Below, piece after piece: positions 55,290 through 63,590 of a DNA stretch of 64,000 nt; within the stretch, counting starts at the first letter, position 1, and every line of letters starts with the position of its first letter. The position numbers and the translations under genes were made by a program. The stretch comes from SSC4 sp964443225. GTDB taxonomy: Bacteria > Chloroflexota > Anaerolineae > SSC4 > Amarolineaceae. The stretch spans positions 1 to 64,000 of the forward strand of contig CAYUCC010000014.1 in assembly GCA_964443225.1 (NCBI GenBank), read 5' to 3'. The notes under the pieces were generated by a model that saw only the letters and a list, made by a program, of their open reading frames with translations, did no database searches and was not told the DNA's origin.

Positions 55290-55586
55290 GTGCTCGAAAC
55301 TCTGCAGATATCGGACTTCGCCGAACACCTTCACCAATCGTATACGGTCATGCTGGCGTCGGGTGACACCCTGGAACTGCAACTGGCCGAAATCAGTGCC
55401 CTGGGCACGCCGGCCGATGACCGGCGCCGGTCGTTTTCACTCATTTTTCGTCATGCGCGCACCGATGCCTACCTGCCCCAGGGTATCCATACGCTCCACC
55501 ACCCCGAAATGGGGCCAATCGAGCTGTTTTTGGTCCCGCTGGGGCCGGCGAGTGATGGCATGCGCTATGAAGTCGTTTTTGCCTGA
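55290..55586 (+). CDS. DUF6916-like small protein
   Basis: 98 residues. SGDTLELQLAEISALG, then FSLIFRHARTDAYLPQGIHT, LHHPEMGPIELFLVPLGPAS and GMRYEVVFA follow the pattern of the small DUF6916 domain that accompanies microcystin-dependent proteins. There is no signal peptide. An AGGAGAACG site precedes a GTG or ATG-like start (GTGCTCGAAACT at 55290). It closes the tail-collar cluster; the next 180 bases hold GC-rich repeats. Confidence 0.72.
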   Translation: MLETLQISDFAEHLHQSYTVMLASGDTLELQLAEISALGTPADDRRRSFSLIFRHARTDAYLPQGIHTLHHPEMGPIELFLVPLGPASDGMRYEVVFA

Positions 55587-55619
55587 TCGATTTCCGTGTA
55601 TGCGTGTGCCGGGCGGGTT

Positions 55620-55732
55620 GTGCCGCACCTGGGGGTGCGGCACTCCTCACGCCGGTGGGAATGCGGCACTCCTCACGCCAGTGGGAATGCGGCACCCCTC
55701 GCACAAGTGGGAATGCGGCACTCCTCTGCAGC
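55620..55732. repeat. GCGGCAC hairpin followed by 26-bp tandem repeats
   Basis: GTGCCGCACC-TGGG-GGTGCGGCAC (55620-55643) is a hairpin. Three 26-bp units beginning GTGGGAATGCGGCACTCCTC follow at 55655, 55681 and 55707. Hairpins of the same GCGGCAC type occur at 41239-41313. They precede the large surface-protein gene. Confidence 0.85.
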
Positions 55733-55769
55733 CAGGGTGCCCACAACGTAGGACAGAAAGGACTGTACC

Positions 55770-58700
55770 ATGAATCAATCCCTCGCTCAGCGTCGCCTGG
55801 CGGGCTGGCTCCGCGGCCTGCTTGTCCTCCTGTTGGTTTTTATGGTGGCCCCGCAGCCTGTGCAGCACGTGTCTGCAGCGGCTGGGGACCAGGCGACCCA
55901 CCTGAATCCGAAATCGGTCGGCCCGATTTTGGAGCGTGCCGACCGGCGTAGTCTGCGCCAGCCAGCGGTATCGATTCCCGACGCCGTGACCATGACGGCA
56001 ACCAAAACCGATGCCCTGCAGAATGACGCCGATCTAAGCGGTGGCCCCACGCCCGGCGACACCATCCGCTACACGGTGGTGATTACGAACAGCGGGGACA
56101 CGAATGCCACCGGCGTGATCTTCGACGACACCCCTGACCCCAACACCACGCTCGCCGGCACGCTGCACGCCGGCCCCGTGGCCTTCAATGACACCTACAC
56201 ATCCCTGGGCAATGTGGGGATCGATGTGCCCGTGGGCAGCGGTTTGCTCGCCAACGATATCGACCCGGACAACGTCGTGAGCCTGGCGGTGGCCGCGTTC
56301 GACCCCACCAGTGCCAATGGGGGCATTGTCACCGCCGCGGCCAATGGCAGCTTTGCCTACACACCGGCGCCTGGCTTTCGGGGCACGGACAGCTTCGGTT
56401 ACAGCCTGACCGACAACGATCCCCTCACCCCGAACAGCACGGGCCAGGTAACCATCCAGGTGGGCCCGGTGATCTGGTTTATCAGCAACACCGCGGCTGG
56501 CCCCGGAAGTGGAACCCTGGCTGCACCGTACAACAGCATTGCCAACTTCACCTCCCTGGCGGCCGACCAGGCCGGCGACGTGATCTTCATCTACCAGGGA
56601 GATGGCAGCAGCACCAATCATGACACCGGCATCACCCTGCTGGCCAACCAACAGCTCATTGGCCAGGGTGTCAGCCTGGCGACAGCGGCCGGCCTGACTG
56701 TGCCGCCACACAGCCTGCCTTTGCCCGGCGCCACGAGCAACCCAACCCTGGTGCACAACGCGGGTGACAGTGTGACCCTGGGCACCGGCAACACACTCAA
56801 GGGATTCACGATCGGCAACACGAGCGGAGCCGCCATCAAGGGCAGCAGTTTTGGCACCTTAACAGTGGCCACCGTCACGGTCAACGGCAGCGGCCAGATC
56901 GTCGACCTGAACAGCGGCACCCTGGCCGTCACCTTCGACGGCCTGTCGTCGAGCGGCACGACCGGCGGGCGCCGGGCGATCGATGTCCAGAACGTGACCG
57001 GCAGTTTCGTCAGCGGCCAGACGACGATCAGCGGACCGGCGAATGACGCGATTCGCTTGTTAACCAGCAGCGGCACCACCTTCACCTTCAACGGCCTGAC
57101 GGTCTCCACCACCGGGCAGCGCGGTTTGCTTGCCAGCAACGCGGGCACGCTCAACGTCACCGGTGCTGCCAACACCGCCAGCACCACCAACAACGTGGCC
57201 GTCGAGATCAGCAACACCACCATCGGCGCCAGCGGTGTCACCTGGTTGAGTGTCTCGGCCAACGGCGGTGACAAGGGCATCGTATTGAACAACACCGGCA
57301 CCGGCAGCTTCACGGTGAGCGGCACCGGCACGACGGCGGGCAGCGGCGGTACGATTCAAAACATCAACAAACGCGGCGTCGAAGTCACCAACGCCCAGAA
57401 TGTCACCCTGAAGAATATGAATCTCACTAACGCCACGCTGGTGCAGGACGTCGCGCCCAATACACCGACCTGTACCGACGAACCGGCCGGCACCAACCTC
57501 GGCTGCAACGCGCCGGTCTACCTGGTCGATGCCACCAACGTCGTGTTGAACAACCTGGTCATCAACGGCAGCGTGCAGCACGGCATCAACGGCAACAACG
57601 TCAACGGCTTGAGCCTGACGACCATCACAGGCAGCAACATCGGCAACGAAAACAAAGAAAATGGCCTGCACGTCATCAACCTGGTGGGCACCAACCCGTG
57701 GACCACGGTGAACATCAGTGGATCACGCACACGGAACGTGCTGATCGAAAACAACCGCGGCACCTCCGCCATTACGGTCAACAGCTCGACGTTCAACAAC
57801 GCCGTGTTGGAAGACGGCTTCCACGTGATTGGCGGCAGTGCCAGCGGCCAGAATGCCATAATCAACCTGACCGTGCAGAACAGCACGTTTTCGCAGAATC
57901 ACAGCGTGCAGCTCAAGGCCCATGCCGAGGACAACAGCACGGTCACCTTCGGCATGGCCAACAATACGATCAACGGCATCGCCAACCAGGTCGGAAATTT
58001 CGGTGTCGACCTGGTCGCACGCGACACGGCCGATTTGAACCTGGATGTGACGAACTCGACGTTCAACACCATGCGCAGCCACGACATCAACCTGTTTGTC
58101 TCCGGCGGTGGTGGCGCGGTGGGCACCATCAGCGGTAATATCCTCAACGGTTCGGCAGTGGGCGCCGGTATCCGCGTGATTGCCGAGGTGACGACCAACG
58201 CCAACCCGACCATCGTGGTCAATATTGCCAACAACGATATCAACGCCATCGCCGGCACCGGACTGGCGGGGATCGATATCCGGGCGCGGCGGGGCGTGCT
58301 GGGCGCCACGGGCCTGGCCAATATCCAGGCCACCGTCAACAGCAACCAGGTCGACGTGACCAACACCGCCGATGCCAATATCCAGTTCTACATCAACCAT
58401 GGCAACACCCTGTGCGGCAATGTCATTAACAACACGGCGAGCGGGACACCGTTTTATGGGGATGCCTTCTACGTCGGAAACCCGGTGGCGGGCAGCGGGG
58501 ACCCGGCAGGCATTGCCCAACTGCAGGGGTGGACAGGGAACATCGATACCACCTGGAACAACAACGGCAACTCGCCCGTAAACTCGGCCTTCCTCGACGG
58601 CACAGCCAGCAGCGGCACGTGTGCCACGGTACTCCTGGCTCCGCCCCCGGGTGCGGCGGGCTCATCACCTCACGGAGTGCCGGCTGTGAGCCAGACCTCA

Positions 58701-60200
58701 TCGCGCACCACTGCGGCCGTGTCACATGAAGCGCCGCGGCCGGCGGCTGGCGCCAACGTCGCAAGACCGTCTGATGCCGCAGCTGCCCGTCTTGCCGCTA
58801 TGACACCGCATGCGCAGGTCGGTCCCTTCACCCTACCGGCCGGCCAGCACGTCACCATCGTTTTCGACGTAGTCATCAATGCACCGCCGCCGATCGCCAG
58901 CCAGGTGTGCAACCAGGGATCGGTTGCCGGCAGCAATTTCACCACAGTGTTTACCGATGACCCGGCCACCGGCACACCGGCGGACCCAACCTGTACACCG
59001 CTGCAGGCCGGTACGATCCGCATCCACAAGGTCACGGCACCGGCGGGCGGCACAGGCTATGGGTTTGCCTCCACGGTTTCGGGCAACACCAGCTTCACGC
59101 TCGATGATGGCCAAACGCAGGAGATGTTGGCTGTTGTACCGGGCATCTATACGGTCAGCGAGAATGATCCTGCGCCAGGTGCGGTCCTGATCGGCCTGGT
59201 GTGCGACGATGGGGCAAGCACCGTACCCAGTACACCCGACGTCGGTACGCGTACGGCGACCATTCGCCTGGAGCCAAACGAGACCGTCGAGTGTACCTTC
59301 ACCAATCATCTGCTGCCGCTGGCCATGCTGCTGAGTAAGGCGGTCAATGGACCAACCAGCGTCACGCTGCCAGGGGGTGTAGGCCAGGTCGGCTACACCG
59401 TGGGGTATACCAACACGAACATCATCGCCGCCGCGCTCACCTTCACCGACACACCCAGTATCACGTCTGGCCTCGTGAGCTGCTCGACACCGTCACCAGC
59501 CAACCTGGGGGCGGGGCTTGCGGGTGCCCAAACGGTCACGTGCAACGTGGCGATCACACCCGACCGTTGCGCCCCGATCACGGCGACGCTGCAGAACACG
59601 GTGACAGCCTCGATCATACCGGCAGAACTGCTGCCGCTGAACAATTCGGCCAGCGCGCCACCGGTGACGATCACCGTGCCCCCGAGTGACCCCACGAACC
59701 CCGTGTGCAATCCGCAGTTCAGCGTTGTCCTGACCAAGACGGTTGGCCTGAGCCCACTGGCGTGCGCCGCGACGAGCAGTATCACCGTGCCGCCCGGCGG
59801 GGTCGATGTCACTTATTGTTACACGGTGCAAAACACCGGCAACATCACGTTGTCCACGCACAGCCTGGTTGACACACAGCTGGGGGGCATTCTAAACAAC
59901 TTCCCGTATGTGTTGTTGCCCGGCGCCAGCACCTTCGTCACGGCGACGGCGAACATCACCGAAACGACAGTCAACACCGCCACCTGGACGGCGACGCATG
60001 CCGATCCGCCGGGCATGGCTTCGGCGATGGCCAGTGCGACGGTGGTGGTCGAGCCGCCCACCGCGGTGACGTTGAGCGCCTGGAGAGTCACGGCCGACCG
60101 CGGGCCGCTGCCGCTTGGCGCTCCGCTGGCCGTGCTGCCGATTGCGGCTGGGTTGACCCTGGCCGCCGCCTGGTTGTCCGGGCGCCGTCGTTGGCGTTAG
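55770..60200 (+). CDS. Large secreted surface protein: DUF11/cadherin-like modules, beta-helix, C-terminal anchor
   Basis: 1476 residues. Signal peptide about 1-37. Residues 70-125 form a DUF11-type module (DTIRYTVVITNSGDTNATGV); 130-215 a VCBS/cadherin-like domain (VAFNDTYTSLGNVGIDVPVG, SGLLANDIDPD). Residues about 225-920 look like a right-handed parallel beta-helix rich in Asn, Thr and Val (ITGSNIGNENKENGLHV and similar). A SpaA/prealbumin-like domain lies at about 1085-1175 (IRIHKVTAPAGGTGYGFAS), then two further DUF11 modules to about 1430. The end is one hydrophobic helix plus GRRRWR, a membrane anchor without LPXTG. It is probably an adhesin or stalk protein. AAAGGAC precedes the ATG. 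Confidence 0.85.
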   Translation: MNQSLAQRRLAGWLRGLLVLLLVFMVAPQPVQHVSAAAGDQATHLNPKSVGPILERADRRSLRQPAVSIPDAVTMTATKTDALQNDADLSGGPTPGDTIRYTVVITNSGDTNATGVIFDDTPDPNTTLAGTLHAGPVAFNDTYTSLGNVGIDVPVGSGLLANDIDPDNVVSLAVAAFDPTSANGGIVTAAANGSFAYTPAPGFRGTDSFGYSLTDNDPLTPNSTGQVTIQVGPVIWFISNTAAGPGSGTLAAPYNSIANFTSLAADQAGDVIFIYQGDGSSTNHDTGITLLANQQLIGQGVSLATAAGLTVPPHSLPLPGATSNPTLVHNAGDSVTLGTGNTLKGFTIGNTSGAAIKGSSFGTLTVATVTVNGSGQIVDLNSGTLAVTFDGLSSSGTTGGRRAIDVQNVTGSFVSGQTTISGPANDAIRLLTSSGTTFTFNGLTVSTTGQRGLLASNAGTLNVTGAANTASTTNNVAVEISNTTIGASGVTWLSVSANGGDKGIVLNNTGTGSFTVSGTGTTAGSGGTIQNINKRGVEVTNAQNVTLKNMNLTNATLVQDVAPNTPTCTDEPAGTNLGCNAPVYLVDATNVVLNNLVINGSVQHGINGNNVNGLSLTTITGSNIGNENKENGLHVINLVGTNPWTTVNISGSRTRNVLIENNRGTSAITVNSSTFNNAVLEDGFHVIGGSASGQNAIINLTVQNSTFSQNHSVQLKAHAEDNSTVTFGMANNTINGIANQVGNFGVDLVARDTADLNLDVTNSTFNTMRSHDINLFVSGGGGAVGTISGNILNGSAVGAGIRVIAEVTTNANPTIVVNIANNDINAIAGTGLAGIDIRARRGVLGATGLANIQATVNSNQVDVTNTADANIQFYINHGNTLCGNVINNTASGTPFYGDAFYVGNPVAGSGDPAGIAQLQGWTGNIDTTWNNNGNSPVNSAFLDGTASSGTCATVLLAPPPGAAGSSPHGVPAVSQTSSRTTAAVSHEAPRPAAGANVARPSDAAAARLAAMTPHAQVGPFTLPAGQHVTIVFDVVINAPPPIASQVCNQGSVAGSNFTTVFTDDPATGTPADPTCTPLQAGTIRIHKVTAPAGGTGYGFASTVSGNTSFTLDDGQTQEMLAVVPGIYTVSENDPAPGAVLIGLVCDDGASTVPSTPDVGTRTATIRLEPNETVECTFTNHLLPLAMLLSKAVNGPTSVTLPGGVGQVGYTVGYTNTNIIAAALTFTDTPSITSGLVSCSTPSPANLGAGLAGAQTVTCNVAITPDRCAPITATLQNTVTASIIPAELLPLNNSASAPPVTITVPPSDPTNPVCNPQFSVVLTKTVGLSPLACAATSSITVPPGGVDVTYCYTVQNTGNITLSTHSLVDTQLGGILNNFPYVLLPGASTFVTATANITETTVNTATWTATHADPPGMASAMASATVVVEPPTAVTLSAWRVTADRGPLPLGAPLAVLPIAAGLTLAAAWLSGRRRWR

Positions 60201-60351
60201 CCGGAACGGACGATGTTTCTCAAAACTCGTGCATTCCGCACCGGAATATCGCCGCCATGTGCGTTTAGAGTGTCAGAAGCGCACCAGACATCCCATCAGG
60301 GAACAACAGACACAGAGCGTTTCCAGTATATTCACATAAAGGAGAGCACCA

Positions 60352-62229
60352 ATGTTTCGTCGACAGGTTGTAACACGACTTCTGGTCTCGGCCGCACTGC
60401 TGGCTTCCATCGCCACCAGCGCCGTCGGGCCGGCCCTTGCGCAGGTCAATGGCGAGGGCGGTGACATTGCCAACACGGGCCAGGCCGTGCGCGAAATCCG
60501 CGCCGATGTGCCCTACGGGAAGGACGATGCCAGCTTTGGTGTCATACGCGAAACCCCTGAAGGTCTGCTGACACCGGCCTCGACGCCGCTCGCCGTGCGC
60601 CTGCTGGCCAGTGACATGCCGCAGCTCGGTAAACCATTCACCGTATCGCTGCAAGTGCACGCCTATCGCGCCGCAGCCGCCACGCAGAGCAAAATCGAGC
60701 TGCCGGCGGGTGCCGAAATGCTGGAAGGGGTCACCGAAGCCACCATGGACATGGCCGAGGGTGAGACCCGTGAACTGACGACACAAATCGTCTTCAAGGA
60801 ACCCGGTGAGTACGCCATCACCGGCCGCGCGCTGAGCACGATCAGCGAAGACATGGTCTACGGTGACATGGACACCCTGTTCGTGACCGTGGGTAAGACC
60901 GAGAGTTTCGCCGGCTTTGCATCAGGTGCACAGTTGGAGCTGGCCGCCGGCCAGGCCGACGTGACGGCACCGGAAGTGACCGAAGCCGCGGTCGAAGCAA
61001 CGGAAGCCATGGACGAAGAGGCTCTGGCCATCGTCGACGAGCCCGCCGAAGAGGCCGGCCCGCTCGCCGATCAGCCGCAGCCTGACCGCCCCGGGCCGGG
61101 TAAGGATGCCGTGGAAGGCAACATCGCCGTGCCCAATGCCAACGTCAACGTCTCCATCTGCTGGCGCCTGGGCAGCGACCGTGACGGCAGCCAGCCCCGC
61201 CTGCGTGATGCACGCATCGAGCTGTGGGACAACGATAACGGCCCCGACGATCTGCTGGCCACCAACTACACCGACAGCAATGGCTGCCGCACCTTCACCG
61301 TCAACAACGCCGACGGCGACGAAGGTGGCACCATCGACGTCTACTTCCGGGTCCTTCTGTACCGGTCGGGCCGCTACCGTGTGACCACCTACGGCAATGC
61401 GATCTATAACTGCCAGACCAACACGACTAACAACGTCGGCGCCAACGTCAACTACGGCCTGTGGTGGTGCGGTGGTGGAGCCGGCAACGATCGCTCGGTG
61501 CGCATCTTCAACGACCTGTATCGCTCGCTGCGCTTCGTACGGGAACATGCAGTCCTCGAAGGCATGGGCGGCAGCCCTGGTGAAGTCTGGGTCCTGTGGC
61601 AGACCGGCGGCAACGACGGCACCTACTACAGCGGTGGTGACGGCAAGGTGCACTTGAAGGATGCCGATGCCGCCTCCCGTGACACCGTCGTGCACGAAGC
61701 CAATCACAGCTACATGGATGACATCTACACCGGCTGGCCTATCTCCGACTGCCCGTCACCCCACTTCATCAACGGCGTCAGCGGCAAGGGCTGCGCCCTG
61801 AGCGAAGGCTGGACGTATGCGATCGTGGCCGCCGCCGATGGCAACCCGGTCTACACCTGGCCGAGCGGTGCCTCACTCAACCTCGAAACCCCCACGTGCA
61901 GCACAGCGGGTTGGGATGACGGTGGACGTGTCGAAGGACGTGTCGGTGGCGTGTTGATCGACCTCATGGACCCGTTCGACATCTCCTTCGGCTCCGTAAG
62001 TGGGTTCAGCAACGAAAACTATGTCGCAGCCTGCGGTGGTGACGATCGTGCCTCCGGTATGTTCGACGCCATCTGGGACCTCTTCTACGACCAGGATGAC
62101 AAGGTCTTCGTGACCCTGGACGGCAACACCGATTCGTTCTCGAATGCCTGGGAGAGCCGTGCGTACCCCCGCTACGCCCCGCACCGGGTGGGTCACCTGA
62201 ACTCGATTGCCAGCTTCACGCACGACTAA
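60352..62229 (+). CDS. Secreted HExxH metallopeptidase with an N-terminal lipoprotein-like domain
   Basis: 625 residues. Signal peptide about 1-31. Residues 60-185 form a beta-rich domain (LGKPFTVSLQVHAYRAAAAT, PGEYAITGRALSTISEDM) that is repeated in the lipoprotein encoded next. An acidic linker rich in Glu, Ala and Pro spans about 205-255. The C-terminal part has an Ig-like segment (CWRLGSDRDGSQPRL, ARIELWDNDNGPDDLL) and then the catalytic motif VVHEANHSYMDD (HExxH, 448-452) with a downstream SEGW (Glu485), the likely third zinc ligand, as in gluzincin-type peptidases. It should cleave extracellular protein. GGAG precedes the ATG, and a hairpin terminator follows. Confidence 0.8.
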   Translation: MFRRQVVTRLLVSAALLASIATSAVGPALAQVNGEGGDIANTGQAVREIRADVPYGKDDASFGVIRETPEGLLTPASTPLAVRLLASDMPQLGKPFTVSLQVHAYRAAAATQSKIELPAGAEMLEGVTEATMDMAEGETRELTTQIVFKEPGEYAITGRALSTISEDMVYGDMDTLFVTVGKTESFAGFASGAQLELAAGQADVTAPEVTEAAVEATEAMDEEALAIVDEPAEEAGPLADQPQPDRPGPGKDAVEGNIAVPNANVNVSICWRLGSDRDGSQPRLRDARIELWDNDNGPDDLLATNYTDSNGCRTFTVNNADGDEGGTIDVYFRVLLYRSGRYRVTTYGNAIYNCQTNTTNNVGANVNYGLWWCGGGAGNDRSVRIFNDLYRSLRFVREHAVLEGMGGSPGEVWVLWQTGGNDGTYYSGGDGKVHLKDADAASRDTVVHEANHSYMDDIYTGWPISDCPSPHFINGVSGKGCALSEGWTYAIVAAADGNPVYTWPSGASLNLETPTCSTAGWDDGGRVEGRVGGVLIDLMDPFDISFGSVSGFSNENYVAACGGDDRASGMFDAIWDLFYDQDDKVFVTLDGNTDSFSNAWESRAYPRYAPHRVGHLNSIASFTHD

Positions 62230-62274
62230 TCTGAACCACGCACCTGGTTCCCCCAAGACCAGGACGTAGCACAC

Positions 62275-62305
62275 GAAGTCCGGCCTCCAATAGAGGCCGG
62301 ACTTC
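62275..62305 (+). terminator. Terminator hairpin after the metallopeptidase gene
   Basis: GAAGTCCGGCCTC (62275-62287), loop CAATA and GAGGCCGGACTTC (62293-62305), 13 perfect pairs, followed by the T-rich TGTTGTCTG rather than a full T run. Confidence 0.7.
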
Positions 62306-62420
62306 TGTTGTCTGCGAAGCCGGCCGTCCGCGAATGGGATCGCGAATGCGCAAATGGCCGTCCGCGGAACAAAGCCTTTCCCGAATCCGTCTTGAATGCA
62401 GTTGAAACGGGAGGTCTCAC

Positions 62421-62999
62421 ATGAAAACGCAGCGTCTGATCGGTATTTTGCTCGTGACAGCCATCGCAGGCATAGTCTTGCCTGGCTGCACAGTGTTCGG
62501 TATTTCGACTGTCATCGAGACGCCGGTGCCTGTGGCAAGCCCAGGGGCACCCACGCCCACCCTGCAAACCGCACCCCCACCTGGCCGGCCCGACGATGCC
62601 CCGTCGACGCCGCTGGTCGTGACACTGAGCATGCCCAAGGCGCCGAAAGTTGGTGAAGCAGTGGAAGTAACGCTGGAGGTCAAGGCCTACCAGGATGCGC
62701 CCGGCACGACCGCCAGCATAATCCTGCCCGCGGGCGCGCAGTTACTGGAGGGAGAGCTGACCTGGCAGGGTGATGTGGTGGTCGAAACCCCGGTGCGCCT
62801 GGTCGCAACCATCGTATTCCCGCAGGCCGGTGAATATGCCATCGAAGGCAAGGCCCTGGCCGTCATCAATGCCGATATGACGTGGGGCGACCTGGAGGCA
62901 ATTTATCTGACGGTGAAGCAGGACAGTGGGGCGTTCGGGTACGAATCGGGAGGTGGCGCCGGTCTATCGGCCAGCCCGGTGCCTGGGGGACAGAAGTAG
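62421..62999 (+). CDS. Lipoprotein sharing the N-terminal domain of the metallopeptidase
   Basis: 192 residues. The lipobox is VLPGC with cysteine at about residue 23. A Pro/Thr-rich spacer leads to a domain (about 68-170) reading VGEAVEVTLEVKAYQDAP, ILPAGAQLLEGELTW, PQAGEYAIEGKALAVINADM and TWGDLEAIYLTV. The same order occurs in the metallopeptidase (ELPAGAEMLEGV, EPGEYAITGRALSTISEDM, YGDMDTLFVTV). So it is a membrane-anchored, peptidase-free version of that domain, perhaps its docking site or inhibitor. GGGAGGT lies seven bases before the ATG. Confidence 0.8.
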   Translation: MKTQRLIGILLVTAIAGIVLPGCTVFGISTVIETPVPVASPGAPTPTLQTAPPPGRPDDAPSTPLVVTLSMPKAPKVGEAVEVTLEVKAYQDAPGTTASIILPAGAQLLEGELTWQGDVVVETPVRLVATIVFPQAGEYAIEGKALAVINADMTWGDLEAIYLTVKQDSGAFGYESGGGAGLSASPVPGGQK

Positions 63000-63145
63000 G
63001 CCGCTTTCGTGATCAGGGCTGATGACCTGGCTCTGAAAATGGAGCACGCACGAAACTCGATAAGAAACGCAGCGCCGATGCGGGGTCATTATTGTGCGTT
63101 GCACAGTCGTCGGCTGATCAAAAATCACGTCAGTTGCCGTCGCCT

Positions 63146-63174
63146 TTGCAGAGACTTACATGCAGTGTTATACT
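63146..63174 (+). promoter_or_regulatory. Promoter of the MntA/HepT-type pair
   Basis: TTGCAG (63146-63151), exactly 17 bases, TATACT (63169-63174). Expected start near 63181, 38 bases before the ATG. Confidence 0.7.
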
Positions 63175-63218
63175 GTTGTCAATAGGAGATAGGCGAGCAT
63201 TAAGAGGCTTGTTACGGC

Positions 63219-63590
63219 ATGATGACCATTACACCGGAGCGCATGCAAGCATACAAAGAGGGTGCGCGTGCGCGCAAGTCGCATCGCATGCAGGAAATCG
63301 AGGATCGCCGTCAGCGTGCCCTGGAAGTAGCCTCCGAGGCTGCCAGGGAGCTGAAGACCAAGTTCGGCGCGACCTCAGTTATTCTTTACGGTTCTCTGGC
63401 GCACGGCAACTGGTTCAGCGCTCGCTCTGACATCGACATTGCAGCGGCAGGAATTGCTCCCGAACAATTCTGGCGCGCCTGGTGTGCACTAGATCGAATC
63501 GACCGCACACTGGAGATCGAATTGATTGCTCTGGAATCAGCACCGGGTCCCCTGCTGCGGCAGATCATGCAAGAGGGCATCACGCTATGA
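63219..63590 (+). CDS. MntA-type nucleotidyltransferase antitoxin
   Basis: 123 residues. The minimal nucleotidyltransferase motif is complete: LYGSLAHGNWFSARSDIDIA with Gly58-Ser59 and the metal-binding Asp71 and Asp73. A basic helical N-terminus (about 1-45) precedes it. Such proteins neutralise HEPN RNase toxins by adding AMP residues to them. The start could be ATG 63219 or 63222; GAGG lies about 11 bases upstream. The TGA overlaps the next ATG (ATGA, 63587-63590), the standard arrangement of this module. Confidence 0.87.
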   Translation: MMTITPERMQAYKEGARARKSHRMQEIEDRRQRALEVASEAARELKTKFGATSVILYGSLAHGNWFSARSDIDIAAAGIAPEQFWRAWCALDRIDRTLEIELIALESAPGPLLRQIMQEGITL

